Shown here in pieces: positions 19,331-28,180 of a DNA stretch of 57,268 nt. The stretch is from assembly GCA_019247455.1 (NCBI GenBank), contig JAFAOW010000201.1, positions 1-57,268 of the forward strand. The letters run 5' to 3'. The stretch is from Acidobacteriota bacterium. GTDB taxonomy: Bacteria; Acidobacteriota; Blastocatellia; Pyrinomonadales; Pyrinomonadaceae. Numbering within the stretch: position 1 is the stretch's first letter; the number at the start of each line of letters is the position of its first letter. Below the pieces are notes generated by a model, which was not told the origin of the DNA, made no database searches, and saw only the letters and a program-made list of their open reading frames with translations. The position numbers were made by a program, and so were the translations under genes.

Positions 19331-20724
19331 TGACAAGGCTTTGGGCCAGGAGTTCCGTGATGATGATCGCACGCGTCGGCATTCTGCTGACGCTGCTTTG
19401 CGCTTACGCGGCTGCGCAGGGCAAGAACCCGGTCATTCTTATTCCGGGCTTGACCGGGTCTGAACTCAAGCATCGAGTTACCGGTAAGCGAATTTGGCCG
19501 CCAACACTGTCGACTTCGAAGGAGGATATAAGGCTTCCGATCATTGCTGATCCGCTCGCCGAGCAGGACGATCTCATCCCTGGAGACGTGGTGCGCACGG
19601 TAAAGGTCGGGCCGATCTCAGTCACGGATGTCTATGGCGAGTTCATTAAGGCCATGTCTTCCCGCGGGGGTTACCATGAAGAGACATGGGATAAACCAAC
19701 GAGCGAAGGCTATCACGATTCGGTCTACGTGTGGCCTTACGATTGGCGGCTCGACAACGTTCAGAACGCGCGAAAGCTAATTCGTGACATCGAGACACTA
19801 AAGGCAAAATTCAGCCGTCCGGACCTTAAATTCGACATCGTGGCCCATTCCATGGGCGGGATCATAGCGCGGTACGCGGCAATGTATGGCGATGCGGATC
19901 TGCCGCCAGCAGGCACTGCACCCGTGCCTTCCTGGGCCGGAGCGGCGGACATCGCAAACATCGTCCAACTCGGCACTCCGAATGAAGGCACCACGCTGGC
20001 ACTCAGTGCGATGATCGAAGGATATACATTCGGCGGGATGCGTATCGACCTGCCGGGACTGCCGGATTCGTCGAGATTCACGGTGTTTTCATGCCCTTCC
20101 GCCTATCAGTTGCTGCCGGCCCCCGGAACGGCCCGGGTTTTTGACGATAGGCTTCAACCCGTTAATATAGATATTTACGATCCGCAGGTTTGGGCAAAGT
20201 ACGGCTGGCTTCCAACGACGGACAGTGACTTTGTCGATCAGTTTCCGGCGGATGAGCGTCGAGCTGCACCGGCATTTTTCGCGGCAGCGCTTGAACGGGC
20301 GAAACGCCTGCACGAGGCACTTGCTGCGGCACGCGGGGCGACCAAAGTACCGATGTTTCTCGTAGGAGCTGACTGCTCTACCGTTTCGTCGGACGGGTTC
20401 GTCGTCTATCAGGACAAGTCGGGAAGGTGGAAGACGCTTTTTCGACCCAAGTCGGTAACACGGAGAGATGGTTCGGAATTGTCATCCGATGCGATGAAGA
20501 AGGCCATTTATTCGGCCGGCGACGGGGTGGTGACGGTCAGATCGTTTGAAACAAAGACTGAGGGGGGCGCGAGTGGGTCACAGATGATCTTCGGCCCGGC
20601 TCCGACAAAATATATTTGTGAGGAGCACTACAGATTGGCCGCGAACACGAAGATCCAGGATCATGTGATCTCCGTTTTGAGCGGCAAAACGAAGGCGGCT
20701 GCATCCGCCGCCGGTGTTCGTTAG
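19330..20724 (+). CDS. Secreted LCAT-like alpha/beta hydrolase (lecithin:cholesterol acyltransferase family)
   Basis: VILIPGLTGSELKHRVTGKRIWP, YVWPYDWRLDN, FDIVAHSMGGIIARYA nucleophile elbow, VQLGTPNEGT; signal-like N-terminus. Confidence 0.85.
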   Translation: MTRLWARSSVMMIARVGILLTLLCAYAAAQGKNPVILIPGLTGSELKHRVTGKRIWPPTLSTSKEDIRLPIIADPLAEQDDLIPGDVVRTVKVGPISVTDVYGEFIKAMSSRGGYHEETWDKPTSEGYHDSVYVWPYDWRLDNVQNARKLIRDIETLKAKFSRPDLKFDIVAHSMGGIIARYAAMYGDADLPPAGTAPVPSWAGAADIANIVQLGTPNEGTTLALSAMIEGYTFGGMRIDLPGLPDSSRFTVFSCPSAYQLLPAPGTARVFDDRLQPVNIDIYDPQVWAKYGWLPTTDSDFVDQFPADERRAAPAFFAAALERAKRLHEALAAARGATKVPMFLVGADCSTVSSDGFVVYQDKSGRWKTLFRPKSVTRRDGSELSSDAMKKAIYSAGDGVVTVRSFETKTEGGASGSQMIFGPAPTKYICEEHYRLAANTKIQDHVISVLSGKTKAAASAAGVR

Positions 20725-20736
20725 AAGGATTCATTT

Positions 20737-21042
20737 ATGGGAAAAGGCGATAAGAGATCACGCCGCGGAAAGATATTTGCCGGAAGCTTTGGCAAATCGC
20801 GGCCCAAGTATAAGAGACCAGCCGTGCCGAAAGCGTCCGCGGTAAAGGCGGCGCCGGTTGAAAAGGCTCCGAAAAAGCGAGCCCCTAAACGCGTTCCTAA
20901 ACCCGTTGAAGCTGAAGCTCCTGTTGAGGCCGCTCCGGCTGTCGAACCGCAGGTCGAAGAAACGCAGAGCGCAGCGGCAGGATCCGCATCGGCAGAAGAG
21001 CCGGGAGAGGCGCCCGCTGGATCTGAATCAGACGCGAGCTAA
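20737..21042 (+). CDS. bTHX-like small ribosomal protein (Thx/PSRP4-type) with C-terminal extension
   Basis: N-terminus MGKGDKRSRRGKIFAGSFGKSRPKYKR matches the Thx signature (MGKGDxRTRRGKIxxGxYGxxRPRKK), followed by about 70 aa of K/A/P- then E/A-rich sequence. Confidence 0.75.
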   Translation: MGKGDKRSRRGKIFAGSFGKSRPKYKRPAVPKASAVKAAPVEKAPKKRAPKRVPKPVEAEAPVEAAPAVEPQVEETQSAAAGSASAEEPGEAPAGSESDAS

Positions 21043-23310
21043 ATGGCTACTGAGCAGATAAAAGTAACTATCAACGGTCAGGAACACGAGGTCGACAAGG
21101 GCGCTCGGCTGATCGACGTGTGCCGTGAGAAAGGCTACGGCATTCCTTCGTTTTGCTATTACAAGGATCTTGAGCTGCAGGCATCGTGCCGTATGTGTCT
21201 CGTGCGCATCGACAAAATGCCAAAGCTGCAAACCTCCTGCACGATCACCTGCACCGATGGCATGGTCGTCACCACTCAATCTGAAGAGGTCGAGAAGGCG
21301 CAGCGTGCGATGGGCGAGTTTCTTCTTGCCAACCACCCGCTCGACTGTCCTGTCTGCGACCGCGGAGGCGAGTGCGAGCTGCAGGAGGTCATCTTCGACT
21401 GGGGTGACGTTGAGGAACGCTTTCGCGAACGCAAGAACATTCAGCCGGAAAAATACCTGTCCCCGATCGTCGCGAACGACCCGCAGCGATGCATTCTTTG
21501 CAAGCGGTGTACGCGGGTTTGCTCGGAATGGATGGGGGAGGACGCGATCGAGGCCGGCAATCGCGGCGTGAACACCGTGATCGGAACCTATGGCGGCTGG
21601 CTCGGCTGCTCCGAGTGCGGCAACTGCATCGAGGTTTGCCCGACCGGAACGCTGCTTGACGGCGTCTACCGCCACGAAACACGTCCCTGGGAGTTGGATC
21701 AGACCACGTCGACCGATATTTACAGCTCTGATGGAATGCAGCTGTCTATTGGGGCACGCGGCGGTAAAGTGCACCGCATCGTTGCCCGGGACCGGTATGT
21801 TAACGGCCTGAATGGCGAATTTTTGGACGTGAAAGCTCGCTTTGGTCATGGATTTATCGACCACCCCGACCGTATCAAGACCCCGATGATCCGCTATTCA
21901 AAGGGCGGAAAGCTTATTCCCGCGACATGGGACGCGGCTATCAAATTCGCGGCCGATAAGTTCAAAGAAGCGGGTAAGAATATGGGCGTTATCGCGAGCC
22001 CGCGGCTGACGAATGAGGCAGTATTCGCTTTGAAGAATTTCGCGACAGCGGCCGGATCAGAGAACTACGCGGTTTCCGATGCGCACGATCTTTCGCCGAT
22101 CTTTGATAATTTGAGCGTCCCGCTAGCCACGCACAATGACATTCGTTACGCGAAGCTCATCATTCAAATAGGCGGCGAACCAGAGGAAGAACAGACATTT
22201 ACGGCCAAGCAGGTTCGTCAGGCTGTTCACAACGATGGAGCTACGTTCGCCGTCGTTCACGAGTTTCCGACGAATCTCGCCCGTCAGACATCCGCGCTCT
22301 TCATTCATGCTAATACGGGATCGCTGAGCGCTTTCGCTCTTGCCGCGGTCGATCCGAAGTACGACGCGGCCATTACGGCCAAGATGGGTGCCGGTGCGAA
22401 CTCTATCGCACAGCTGCGACAGTTGATCTTCGATACGCAGGGTGACGTCGTGATCATGTTCGGCGGCGACCTTTCCGCAGAAGCTCAAATGATTCTGGCC
22501 GCTAACGCCGCGAGCCTTGGTGCTGAGGGAAGGCGGGTACTGCTGCACCCGCTCGCAAGGCATAACAATTCGGTCGGCGCTTTTGACATGACCGCTGGGC
22601 GCAAGAGCGTTTCGGTAGTTGCGAAGGATGCATCGGCGATCCTTGTTGCCGGCAGTTTGCAGGATCCAAAGCTGCTTGCGGGAAACAATTTCGTAGCGGT
22701 ACAGGAGCTTTTCCTTACAGAAACCACGGACCATGCGGATGTTGTATTCCCGGCTTCAAGCTTTGCAGAGGTCGACGGCACCTTTACAAACAATGCAGGC
22801 AACGTTCAGCGTGTGCGAAAGGCGATAGACCCGCTTCATCAGTCAAAGCCGGATTGGATGATCACGTCGCTGATCGCACGCGAGATGGGCAGCGAGATCG
22901 TCAAGGAATTCTCCGCATCTGGAATATTCCGCGAGATCGGCGACACGGTCCCTGCGTACAGCGGCCTTCGCTATCCAGCACTTCGCGACGAGTCGGATCC
23001 TGTTCAGGTGCAGCATGAGATCCGTACCGCCGTGGATGTTTCAACGGCGACCGCAGTCATCGAGAAGTCGCTGGAAACGATGCCGGACGAAGGTACGAAG
23101 AACTTCGAAACGCCGCGGATCGGTCATAAGCTGCATCGTCTGACAACGATGACAAGCAAGACGCCGCAGTTCCACCTGTTGGCTAACGGAAATCCCAAGC
23201 CAGCGAATCTTTTGGTGTCGCCGCTTGAACAGTTCAATCTCGATGGCACGCAACGCGAGGAAGCGGTAGCTGTGGGAGTTGGAGATCGGAGTAATCCGGG
23301 CGGCAGATAG
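21043..23310 (+). CDS. nuoG: NADH-quinone oxidoreductase subunit G
   Basis: [2Fe-2S] CYYKDLELQASCRMC, HPLDCPVCDRGGECELQ, CILCKRCTRVC...CSECGNCIEVCPTG; molybdopterin oxidoreductase-like C-terminus. ATG directly follows the Thx stop. Confidence 0.97.
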   Translation: MATEQIKVTINGQEHEVDKGARLIDVCREKGYGIPSFCYYKDLELQASCRMCLVRIDKMPKLQTSCTITCTDGMVVTTQSEEVEKAQRAMGEFLLANHPLDCPVCDRGGECELQEVIFDWGDVEERFRERKNIQPEKYLSPIVANDPQRCILCKRCTRVCSEWMGEDAIEAGNRGVNTVIGTYGGWLGCSECGNCIEVCPTGTLLDGVYRHETRPWELDQTTSTDIYSSDGMQLSIGARGGKVHRIVARDRYVNGLNGEFLDVKARFGHGFIDHPDRIKTPMIRYSKGGKLIPATWDAAIKFAADKFKEAGKNMGVIASPRLTNEAVFALKNFATAAGSENYAVSDAHDLSPIFDNLSVPLATHNDIRYAKLIIQIGGEPEEEQTFTAKQVRQAVHNDGATFAVVHEFPTNLARQTSALFIHANTGSLSAFALAAVDPKYDAAITAKMGAGANSIAQLRQLIFDTQGDVVIMFGGDLSAEAQMILAANAASLGAEGRRVLLHPLARHNNSVGAFDMTAGRKSVSVVAKDASAILVAGSLQDPKLLAGNNFVAVQELFLTETTDHADVVFPASSFAEVDGTFTNNAGNVQRVRKAIDPLHQSKPDWMITSLIAREMGSEIVKEFSASGIFREIGDTVPAYSGLRYPALRDESDPVQVQHEIRTAVDVSTATAVIEKSLETMPDEGTKNFETPRIGHKLHRLTTMTSKTPQFHLLANGNPKPANLLVSPLEQFNLDGTQREEAVAVGVGDRSNPGGR

Positions 23311-23315
23311 TTTCT

Positions 23316-24404
23316 ATGGAGAGCATTGCGAAAACCGCATTTCCATACGCCGTCGTGGCCGTCGGCATCCTGCTGGCGTTCCAGGGTGTCCTGATGATCG
23401 TCGCCTATACCGTGCTGGCGGAACGCAAGGTCCTCGGCTGGATCCAGGGACGTATCGGCCCTAATCGCGTGGGTCCGTGGGGCGTTCTGCAGCCATTTGC
23501 CGATCTGCTTAAGTTCATCTTTAAGGAAGACCTCGTCCCCGACAAGTCCACAAAGTTCATCTACTTCCTGGCCCCGATGGTCGCACTCGTGTGCGCCCTG
23601 ATGCCGATCGTTGTTTATCCGTTCGGCCCGGCGATCACCAGCGTTGATTGGAGCTTTTTGCCCTGGGGCCTTGGCGAAGGCGTGACGGCTTTACCCCTGA
23701 CGATCGCCAGGATAGACGTAGGCGTGCTTTTCGTTTTGGGTATCACGTCGGTCGGAGTATATGGCATCGCGCTAGCGGGCTGGTCGTCGAACAGCAAGTA
23801 TTCGCTAATGGGCGGCCTGCGGTCGTCCGCGCAGATGATCTCCTACGAGCTGGCGATGGGAGCCTCAGTGATCGGCGTTGTGATGCTGTCTCAAAGTCTC
23901 GATCTCGGTCAGGTGATAAACGCTCAGATCAATTCGCCCTGGAAGTGGAACATCATTCCGCAATTTGTCGGGTTTATCGTCTTTTTGATCGCTGCGTTCG
24001 CAGAGACGAACCGCGTTCCTTTTGACCTACCCGAGGCGGAGACGGAGCTTGTGGCGGGATTCCATACTGAATACTCTGCCCTTAAATTCGCGCTCTTCTT
24101 TATGGCGGAGTATGTGAATATGTTCACGGTCTCGGTCATGGTGACGGTGCTTTTCCTTGGCGGCTGGTACGTCCCAGGGCTTGGCCATCTGTTAACGCCC
24201 GGCTCGATACCGTACGCACTGGTAAGCCATGTAGCTTTTATCGGCAAGATCTGCGCCTTCCTATTCTTTTATATCTGGGTACGCGGCACGCTGCCGCGAT
24301 TTAGGTTCGACCAGCTGATGAACTTCGGCTGGAAGTTTTTACTGCCGGTCGCGCTGGCGAATGTCATCGTCACGACGATCGTTGTGTTCTTTTTGAATCG
24401 GTAG
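23316..24404 (+). CDS. nuoH: NADH-quinone oxidoreductase subunit H
   Basis: AERKVLGWIQGRIGPNRVGPWGVLQPFADLLKFIFKED; ETNRVPFDLPEAETELVAGFHTEYS. Confidence 0.98.
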   Translation: MESIAKTAFPYAVVAVGILLAFQGVLMIVAYTVLAERKVLGWIQGRIGPNRVGPWGVLQPFADLLKFIFKEDLVPDKSTKFIYFLAPMVALVCALMPIVVYPFGPAITSVDWSFLPWGLGEGVTALPLTIARIDVGVLFVLGITSVGVYGIALAGWSSNSKYSLMGGLRSSAQMISYELAMGASVIGVVMLSQSLDLGQVINAQINSPWKWNIIPQFVGFIVFLIAAFAETNRVPFDLPEAETELVAGFHTEYSALKFALFFMAEYVNMFTVSVMVTVLFLGGWYVPGLGHLLTPGSIPYALVSHVAFIGKICAFLFFYIWVRGTLPRFRFDQLMNFGWKFLLPVALANVIVTTIVVFFLNR

Positions 24405-24410
24405 GAATGA

Positions 24411-24485
24411 AACCACAGATACACACAGATAAACACGGATGCGAGAAGCCTTCATATCTGCGTCCATCTGTGTTTATCGGTGGTT
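24411..24485. repeat. Imperfect palindromic repeat between nuoH and nuoJ
   Basis: AACCACAGATACACACAGATAAACACGGAT... / ...ATCTGCGTCCATCTGTGTTTATCGGTGGTT are inverted copies with a few mismatches. Confidence 0.85.
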
Positions 24486-24494
24486 AATTCTCTT

Positions 24495-25052
24495 ATGGTT
24501 GGTACCGCTTTTTTCTTTTTATTTGCTGGTTTCGCGATAATGTGCGCCATCTCGATGGTGTATCACAAGAACCCGCTTTACAGCGCCGTATCGCTAGTCG
24601 GCGTGTTCATCTCGCTATCGTGTATCTATATAACGCTCGCCGCGCCGTTCATTGCGGCGGTGCAGATACTTATTTATGCGGGCGCGATCATGGTGCTTGT
24701 CGTTTTCGTGATCATGCTGCTCAATCTCGACGACGACGCTCCGAAGAATCGCCTTAGGTATCTATATGCGATAGGCGCGGGGCTTGGACTTGTCCTTCTG
24801 ACGCAGACGCTTTTCGTTTTTTACGCGGTGATGCGCACTCCGAATCACGCCGTCGATCCGAACGTAACTGCCGGCAAAACGCTGGATATCGGTCGGGCGA
24901 TGTATACGGTCTACTTGCTTCCCGTCGAGATCGTCGGAGTGCTTTTGATGATGGCGATCATCGGGGCGGTGATCCTTGCGAGGCGGTTGGCTCAGCCGCA
25001 GTTGGAATTGGTCGTAGAACACGAAGAAGAGATCAGGCACCACGAGCAGTGA
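24495..25052 (+). CDS. nuoJ: NADH-quinone oxidoreductase subunit J
   Basis: YHKNPLYSAVSLVGVFISLSCIYITLAAPFIAAVQILIYAGAIMVLVVFVIMLLNL. Confidence 0.95.
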   Translation: MVGTAFFFLFAGFAIMCAISMVYHKNPLYSAVSLVGVFISLSCIYITLAAPFIAAVQILIYAGAIMVLVVFVIMLLNLDDDAPKNRLRYLYAIGAGLGLVLLTQTLFVFYAVMRTPNHAVDPNVTAGKTLDIGRAMYTVYLLPVEIVGVLLMMAIIGAVILARRLAQPQLELVVEHEEEIRHHEQ

Positions 25053-25104
25053 GATATTAGTTGGATGTTAAGCCCTTACTGATGTGCGGGCTGTTGGCAA
25101 AGGC

Positions 25105-25410
25105 ATGGAACCGAACTTAGCAAGCTACCTCGCACTTTCCGGCGTGCTTTTCACGATCGGATGTGTCGGCGTGATCTTTAAGAGAAACGCGATCGGGATG
25201 TTCATGTGCATCGAGCTAATGCTCAACGCCGTGAACCTGACGTTTGTGGCCTTCTCGCGTTATTACGGCGATGTGCGTGGGCAATTATTTGTATTCATGG
25301 TGATGTCGGTCGCCGCCGCAGAGGCGGCGGTCGGTCTGGGTATCATCATCGCGTTCTTCCGCAACCGGCAGTCGGTCGACGTGGACGACGCGAGCATTTT
25401 GAAAAACTAG
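25105..25410 (+). CDS. nuoK: NADH-quinone oxidoreductase subunit K
   Basis: [37 protein letters not shown]...[19 protein letters not shown]. Confidence 0.96.
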   Translation: MEPNLASYLALSGVLFTIGCVGVIFKRNAIGMFMCIELMLNAVNLTFVAFSRYYGDVRGQLFVFMVMSVAAAEAAVGLGIIIAFFRNRQSVDVDDASILKN

Positions 25411-25446
25411 TTTTGAGCACCAGCTTGGGCTGGGATTGGTATCGCC

Positions 25447-25926
25447 ATGTCCGTCACGGTTCGCAAGGCGACAAAGGCAGACGCCGCGCAGATAGCGAAA
25501 TTCGCTGTCGCGTTGTTTGAATTGCATGCGGGGTGGAATCCGCGGCGATTTACGCAGATCGCAACGGTCGAAGGGGCGGAGAAGTTTTACAGCGACCGGA
25601 CTGAGAGTGGTTCGGTCCTGGTAGCGGAAATTGATAACGAGAGCGTCGGCTTTGCCTATTTCGAATATGAACCGACGCTTTACGCCGAGCTTGCTACAAG
25701 GGTCGCGTGGCTGCATGACATATATGTCGACCCGGTTGCGAGAAGAACAGGCGCCGGCGGAGCGTTGATAAACGGCGTGCGTGACGCGGTGGCAAGTCTT
25801 GGGGCCAACAAGGTATTGCTCTCTGTCGCGGTTCAAAATGAAGAGGGACGGCGATTTTTCGAGCGGAACGGTTTTGTTACGACGATGCACGAGATGATGC
25901 TTGGCATCGAGAATAAAAATGGTTGA
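25447..25926 (+). CDS. GNAT family N-acetyltransferase
   Basis: VTVRKATKADAAQIAKF...VAWLHDIYVDPVARRTGAGGALINGVRDAVASLGANKVLLSVAVQNEEGRRFFERNGF. Confidence 0.9.
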   Translation: MSVTVRKATKADAAQIAKFAVALFELHAGWNPRRFTQIATVEGAEKFYSDRTESGSVLVAEIDNESVGFAYFEYEPTLYAELATRVAWLHDIYVDPVARRTGAGGALINGVRDAVASLGANKVLLSVAVQNEEGRRFFERNGFVTTMHEMMLGIENKNG

Positions 25927-28180
25927 GAACAACCTTCTAAGCATAATCATTTTTGCGCCCTTGGCGGGCGCCGTGATCAATTGGCTGATCGGCGGCCGAC
26001 TGAAGAATGAGCTGTTTTCGGGCGTGGTTGCCTGTGGAACGATCCTGATATCGACAGTCGTCGCTTTTTACATCGCTTTTGGCGCTGGCGGCGGCGCTTT
26101 ATTTATCGACAAACCCGTTCTCGATCAACTCTGGACATGGATACAGGTGGGTGGGTTCCGAGCGGATTTCGGTCTTGGAATGGACCATTTGTCCGGCATC
26201 TACGCATGCTTCATTACCTTCGTCGGCCTTCTTATCCACATCTTTGCGACGGGCTACATGAAGGGCGATCCGGGATTCTACCGGTTCTTCGCATACTTGA
26301 ACCTCTTCATGTTCTCGATGCTTACGCTGGTCCTGGCTGACAACTTCCTGTTGATGTTTGTCGGTTGGGAGGGCGTTGGCCTCTGCTCATATTTGCTGAT
26401 CGGTTACTACATCAAGCGTGATGAAGCGCGGAAGGCCGCGAAAAAAGCCTTTGTAATGAACCGCATCGGCGACTGGGGTGTGCTGATCGGGGTATTTCTC
26501 GTGTTCACGCTGACCGGCTCGATCTCTTTCTACGACAAGTCGATCGACGGCACGCAGGTCCACAGTGCTCTGTCGGCGTTCGCTCAAATGGCGCAAGAGC
26601 CTTTCGCATGGAAAGCGATCTTCGCCGGTGGAATAACGTCGGCCGCCGTACTCCTCTTCATCGGTGCAACGGGTAAATCGGCGCAGATACCTCTCTTCAC
26701 CTGGCTGCCAGACGCGATGGCGGGGCCGACGCCCGTTTCTGCCTTGATCCACGCCGCAACGATGGTAACGGCTGGTGTGTACATGGTCGTTCGCTGCAAC
26801 GCGATCTATCAGAACGCGCCGACCGCGATGTTCATCGTTGCTATCATCGGATGCGCCACGGCTATCTTCGCGGCCACTATCGGGCTCGCGCAAAACGACA
26901 TCAAAAAGGTTCTCGCCTATTCGACCGTGTCGCAGCTTGGATATATGTTCCTGGCATGCGGAGTGGGTGCCTTCATCGCCGCGATCTTTCACGTGATGAC
27001 GCATGCCTTCTTTAAGGCCCTTCTCTTCCTGGGCTCGGGCTCCGTCATCCACGGAATGCATCACGAGCAGGACATGCGAAAGATGGGCAATCTTCGCAAG
27101 TACATGCCCATCACGTTCGTGACGATGGGAATGGGATGGCTTGCGATCTGCGGCATCCCGATCTGGGCCGGCTTCTTTTCGAAGGATGAGATCCTCTATC
27201 GCACGTTCGCGGCAAGCGGCCTGCCCCCGAATTGGAACTACATTCTCTGGATCGTCGGCCTGCTGACCGCGGTCCTCACGGCCTGCTACATGACGCGGCT
27301 AATGGTTATGACCTTTTTGGGCAGTGAACGCTTTCACGAGACCGTTCCGGAAACGGCGCACGCACACGATCCGGCCCATGCCGAAGAGAACGCGTTTGCG
27401 ACGGGTGACGCCCATGACGATGAGTCGCATAGCGCCCATTATGCTGCTCACCCTGTGCATGACGATGACGATCAGGACGATGAACATCACGAACTGCCCG
27501 CGGATTTCAGGCCTCATGAATCGCCGTGGGTGATGACACTCCCGCTTGTCGTTCTTGCGATCCTTTCGACGGTCGGCGGACTCGTCGGAATTCCATACGC
27601 ATTGAGCTCGATGTTCGGCGCTGGCGATCTAAATGTCTTCGAACGCGTGCTGGAACCCGTCATCATGCATCGGGGAGCCGCGCATGAACCGACAAAGGCC
27701 GAGAACGGAGAAGCCGCGAAGAGCGCGGAGCGGGCGGAGACGGCGGTTTCCCCGAAGGCAGCGGAGCACGAGCCGGCGGCCGTCCACGATCCTGAGGAGA
27801 TCTCGACAGAGCGTAAGCTCGCGGGACTCTCGGTGGTGCTGGCGATAGCTGGTATCGCGATAGGATTCAGCTTGTTCAATTCGAATCCGCTTCGCAGGCT
27901 GCCGAAGATATTGGTCGACAAATGGCGTATCGATGAGCTGTACAACGGCTACATCGTCGACCCCATTACGAATCTGTCTCGCGAGGGCCTATGGAAGGGA
28001 TTCGATGTCGGCTTCATCGACGGCATCGTCAATGGCATCGGCCACTTCGTCATGGAACTGGGCAATGCTGTTCGGAGTCTGCAGGTCGGGTACGTCAGAA
28101 GCTACGCGGCCCTTATCCTGCTCGGTGCGTTAGCGGTGCTGGGTTACTTCATATATTACGGGTGGAGGCTGGTGAGCTAA
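25919..28180 (+). CDS. nuoL: NADH-quinone oxidoreductase subunit L with His/Asp-rich insertion
   Basis: GWEGVGLCSYLLIGYY, FTWLPDAMAGPTPVSALIHAATMVTAGVY, STVSQLGYMFLACG; MVENN start overlaps the GNAT 3' end by 8 nt. Confidence 0.97.
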   Translation: MVENNLLSIIIFAPLAGAVINWLIGGRLKNELFSGVVACGTILISTVVAFYIAFGAGGGALFIDKPVLDQLWTWIQVGGFRADFGLGMDHLSGIYACFITFVGLLIHIFATGYMKGDPGFYRFFAYLNLFMFSMLTLVLADNFLLMFVGWEGVGLCSYLLIGYYIKRDEARKAAKKAFVMNRIGDWGVLIGVFLVFTLTGSISFYDKSIDGTQVHSALSAFAQMAQEPFAWKAIFAGGITSAAVLLFIGATGKSAQIPLFTWLPDAMAGPTPVSALIHAATMVTAGVYMVVRCNAIYQNAPTAMFIVAIIGCATAIFAATIGLAQNDIKKVLAYSTVSQLGYMFLACGVGAFIAAIFHVMTHAFFKALLFLGSGSVIHGMHHEQDMRKMGNLRKYMPITFVTMGMGWLAICGIPIWAGFFSKDEILYRTFAASGLPPNWNYILWIVGLLTAVLTACYMTRLMVMTFLGSERFHETVPETAHAHDPAHAEENAFATGDAHDDESHSAHYAAHPVHDDDDQDDEHHELPADFRPHESPWVMTLPLVVLAILSTVGGLVGIPYALSSMFGAGDLNVFERVLEPVIMHRGAAHEPTKAENGEAAKSAERAETAVSPKAAEHEPAAVHDPEEISTERKLAGLSVVLAIAGIAIGFSLFNSNPLRRLPKILVDKWRIDELYNGYIVDPITNLSREGLWKGFDVGFIDGIVNGIGHFVMELGNAVRSLQVGYVRSYAALILLGALAVLGYFIYYGWRLVS

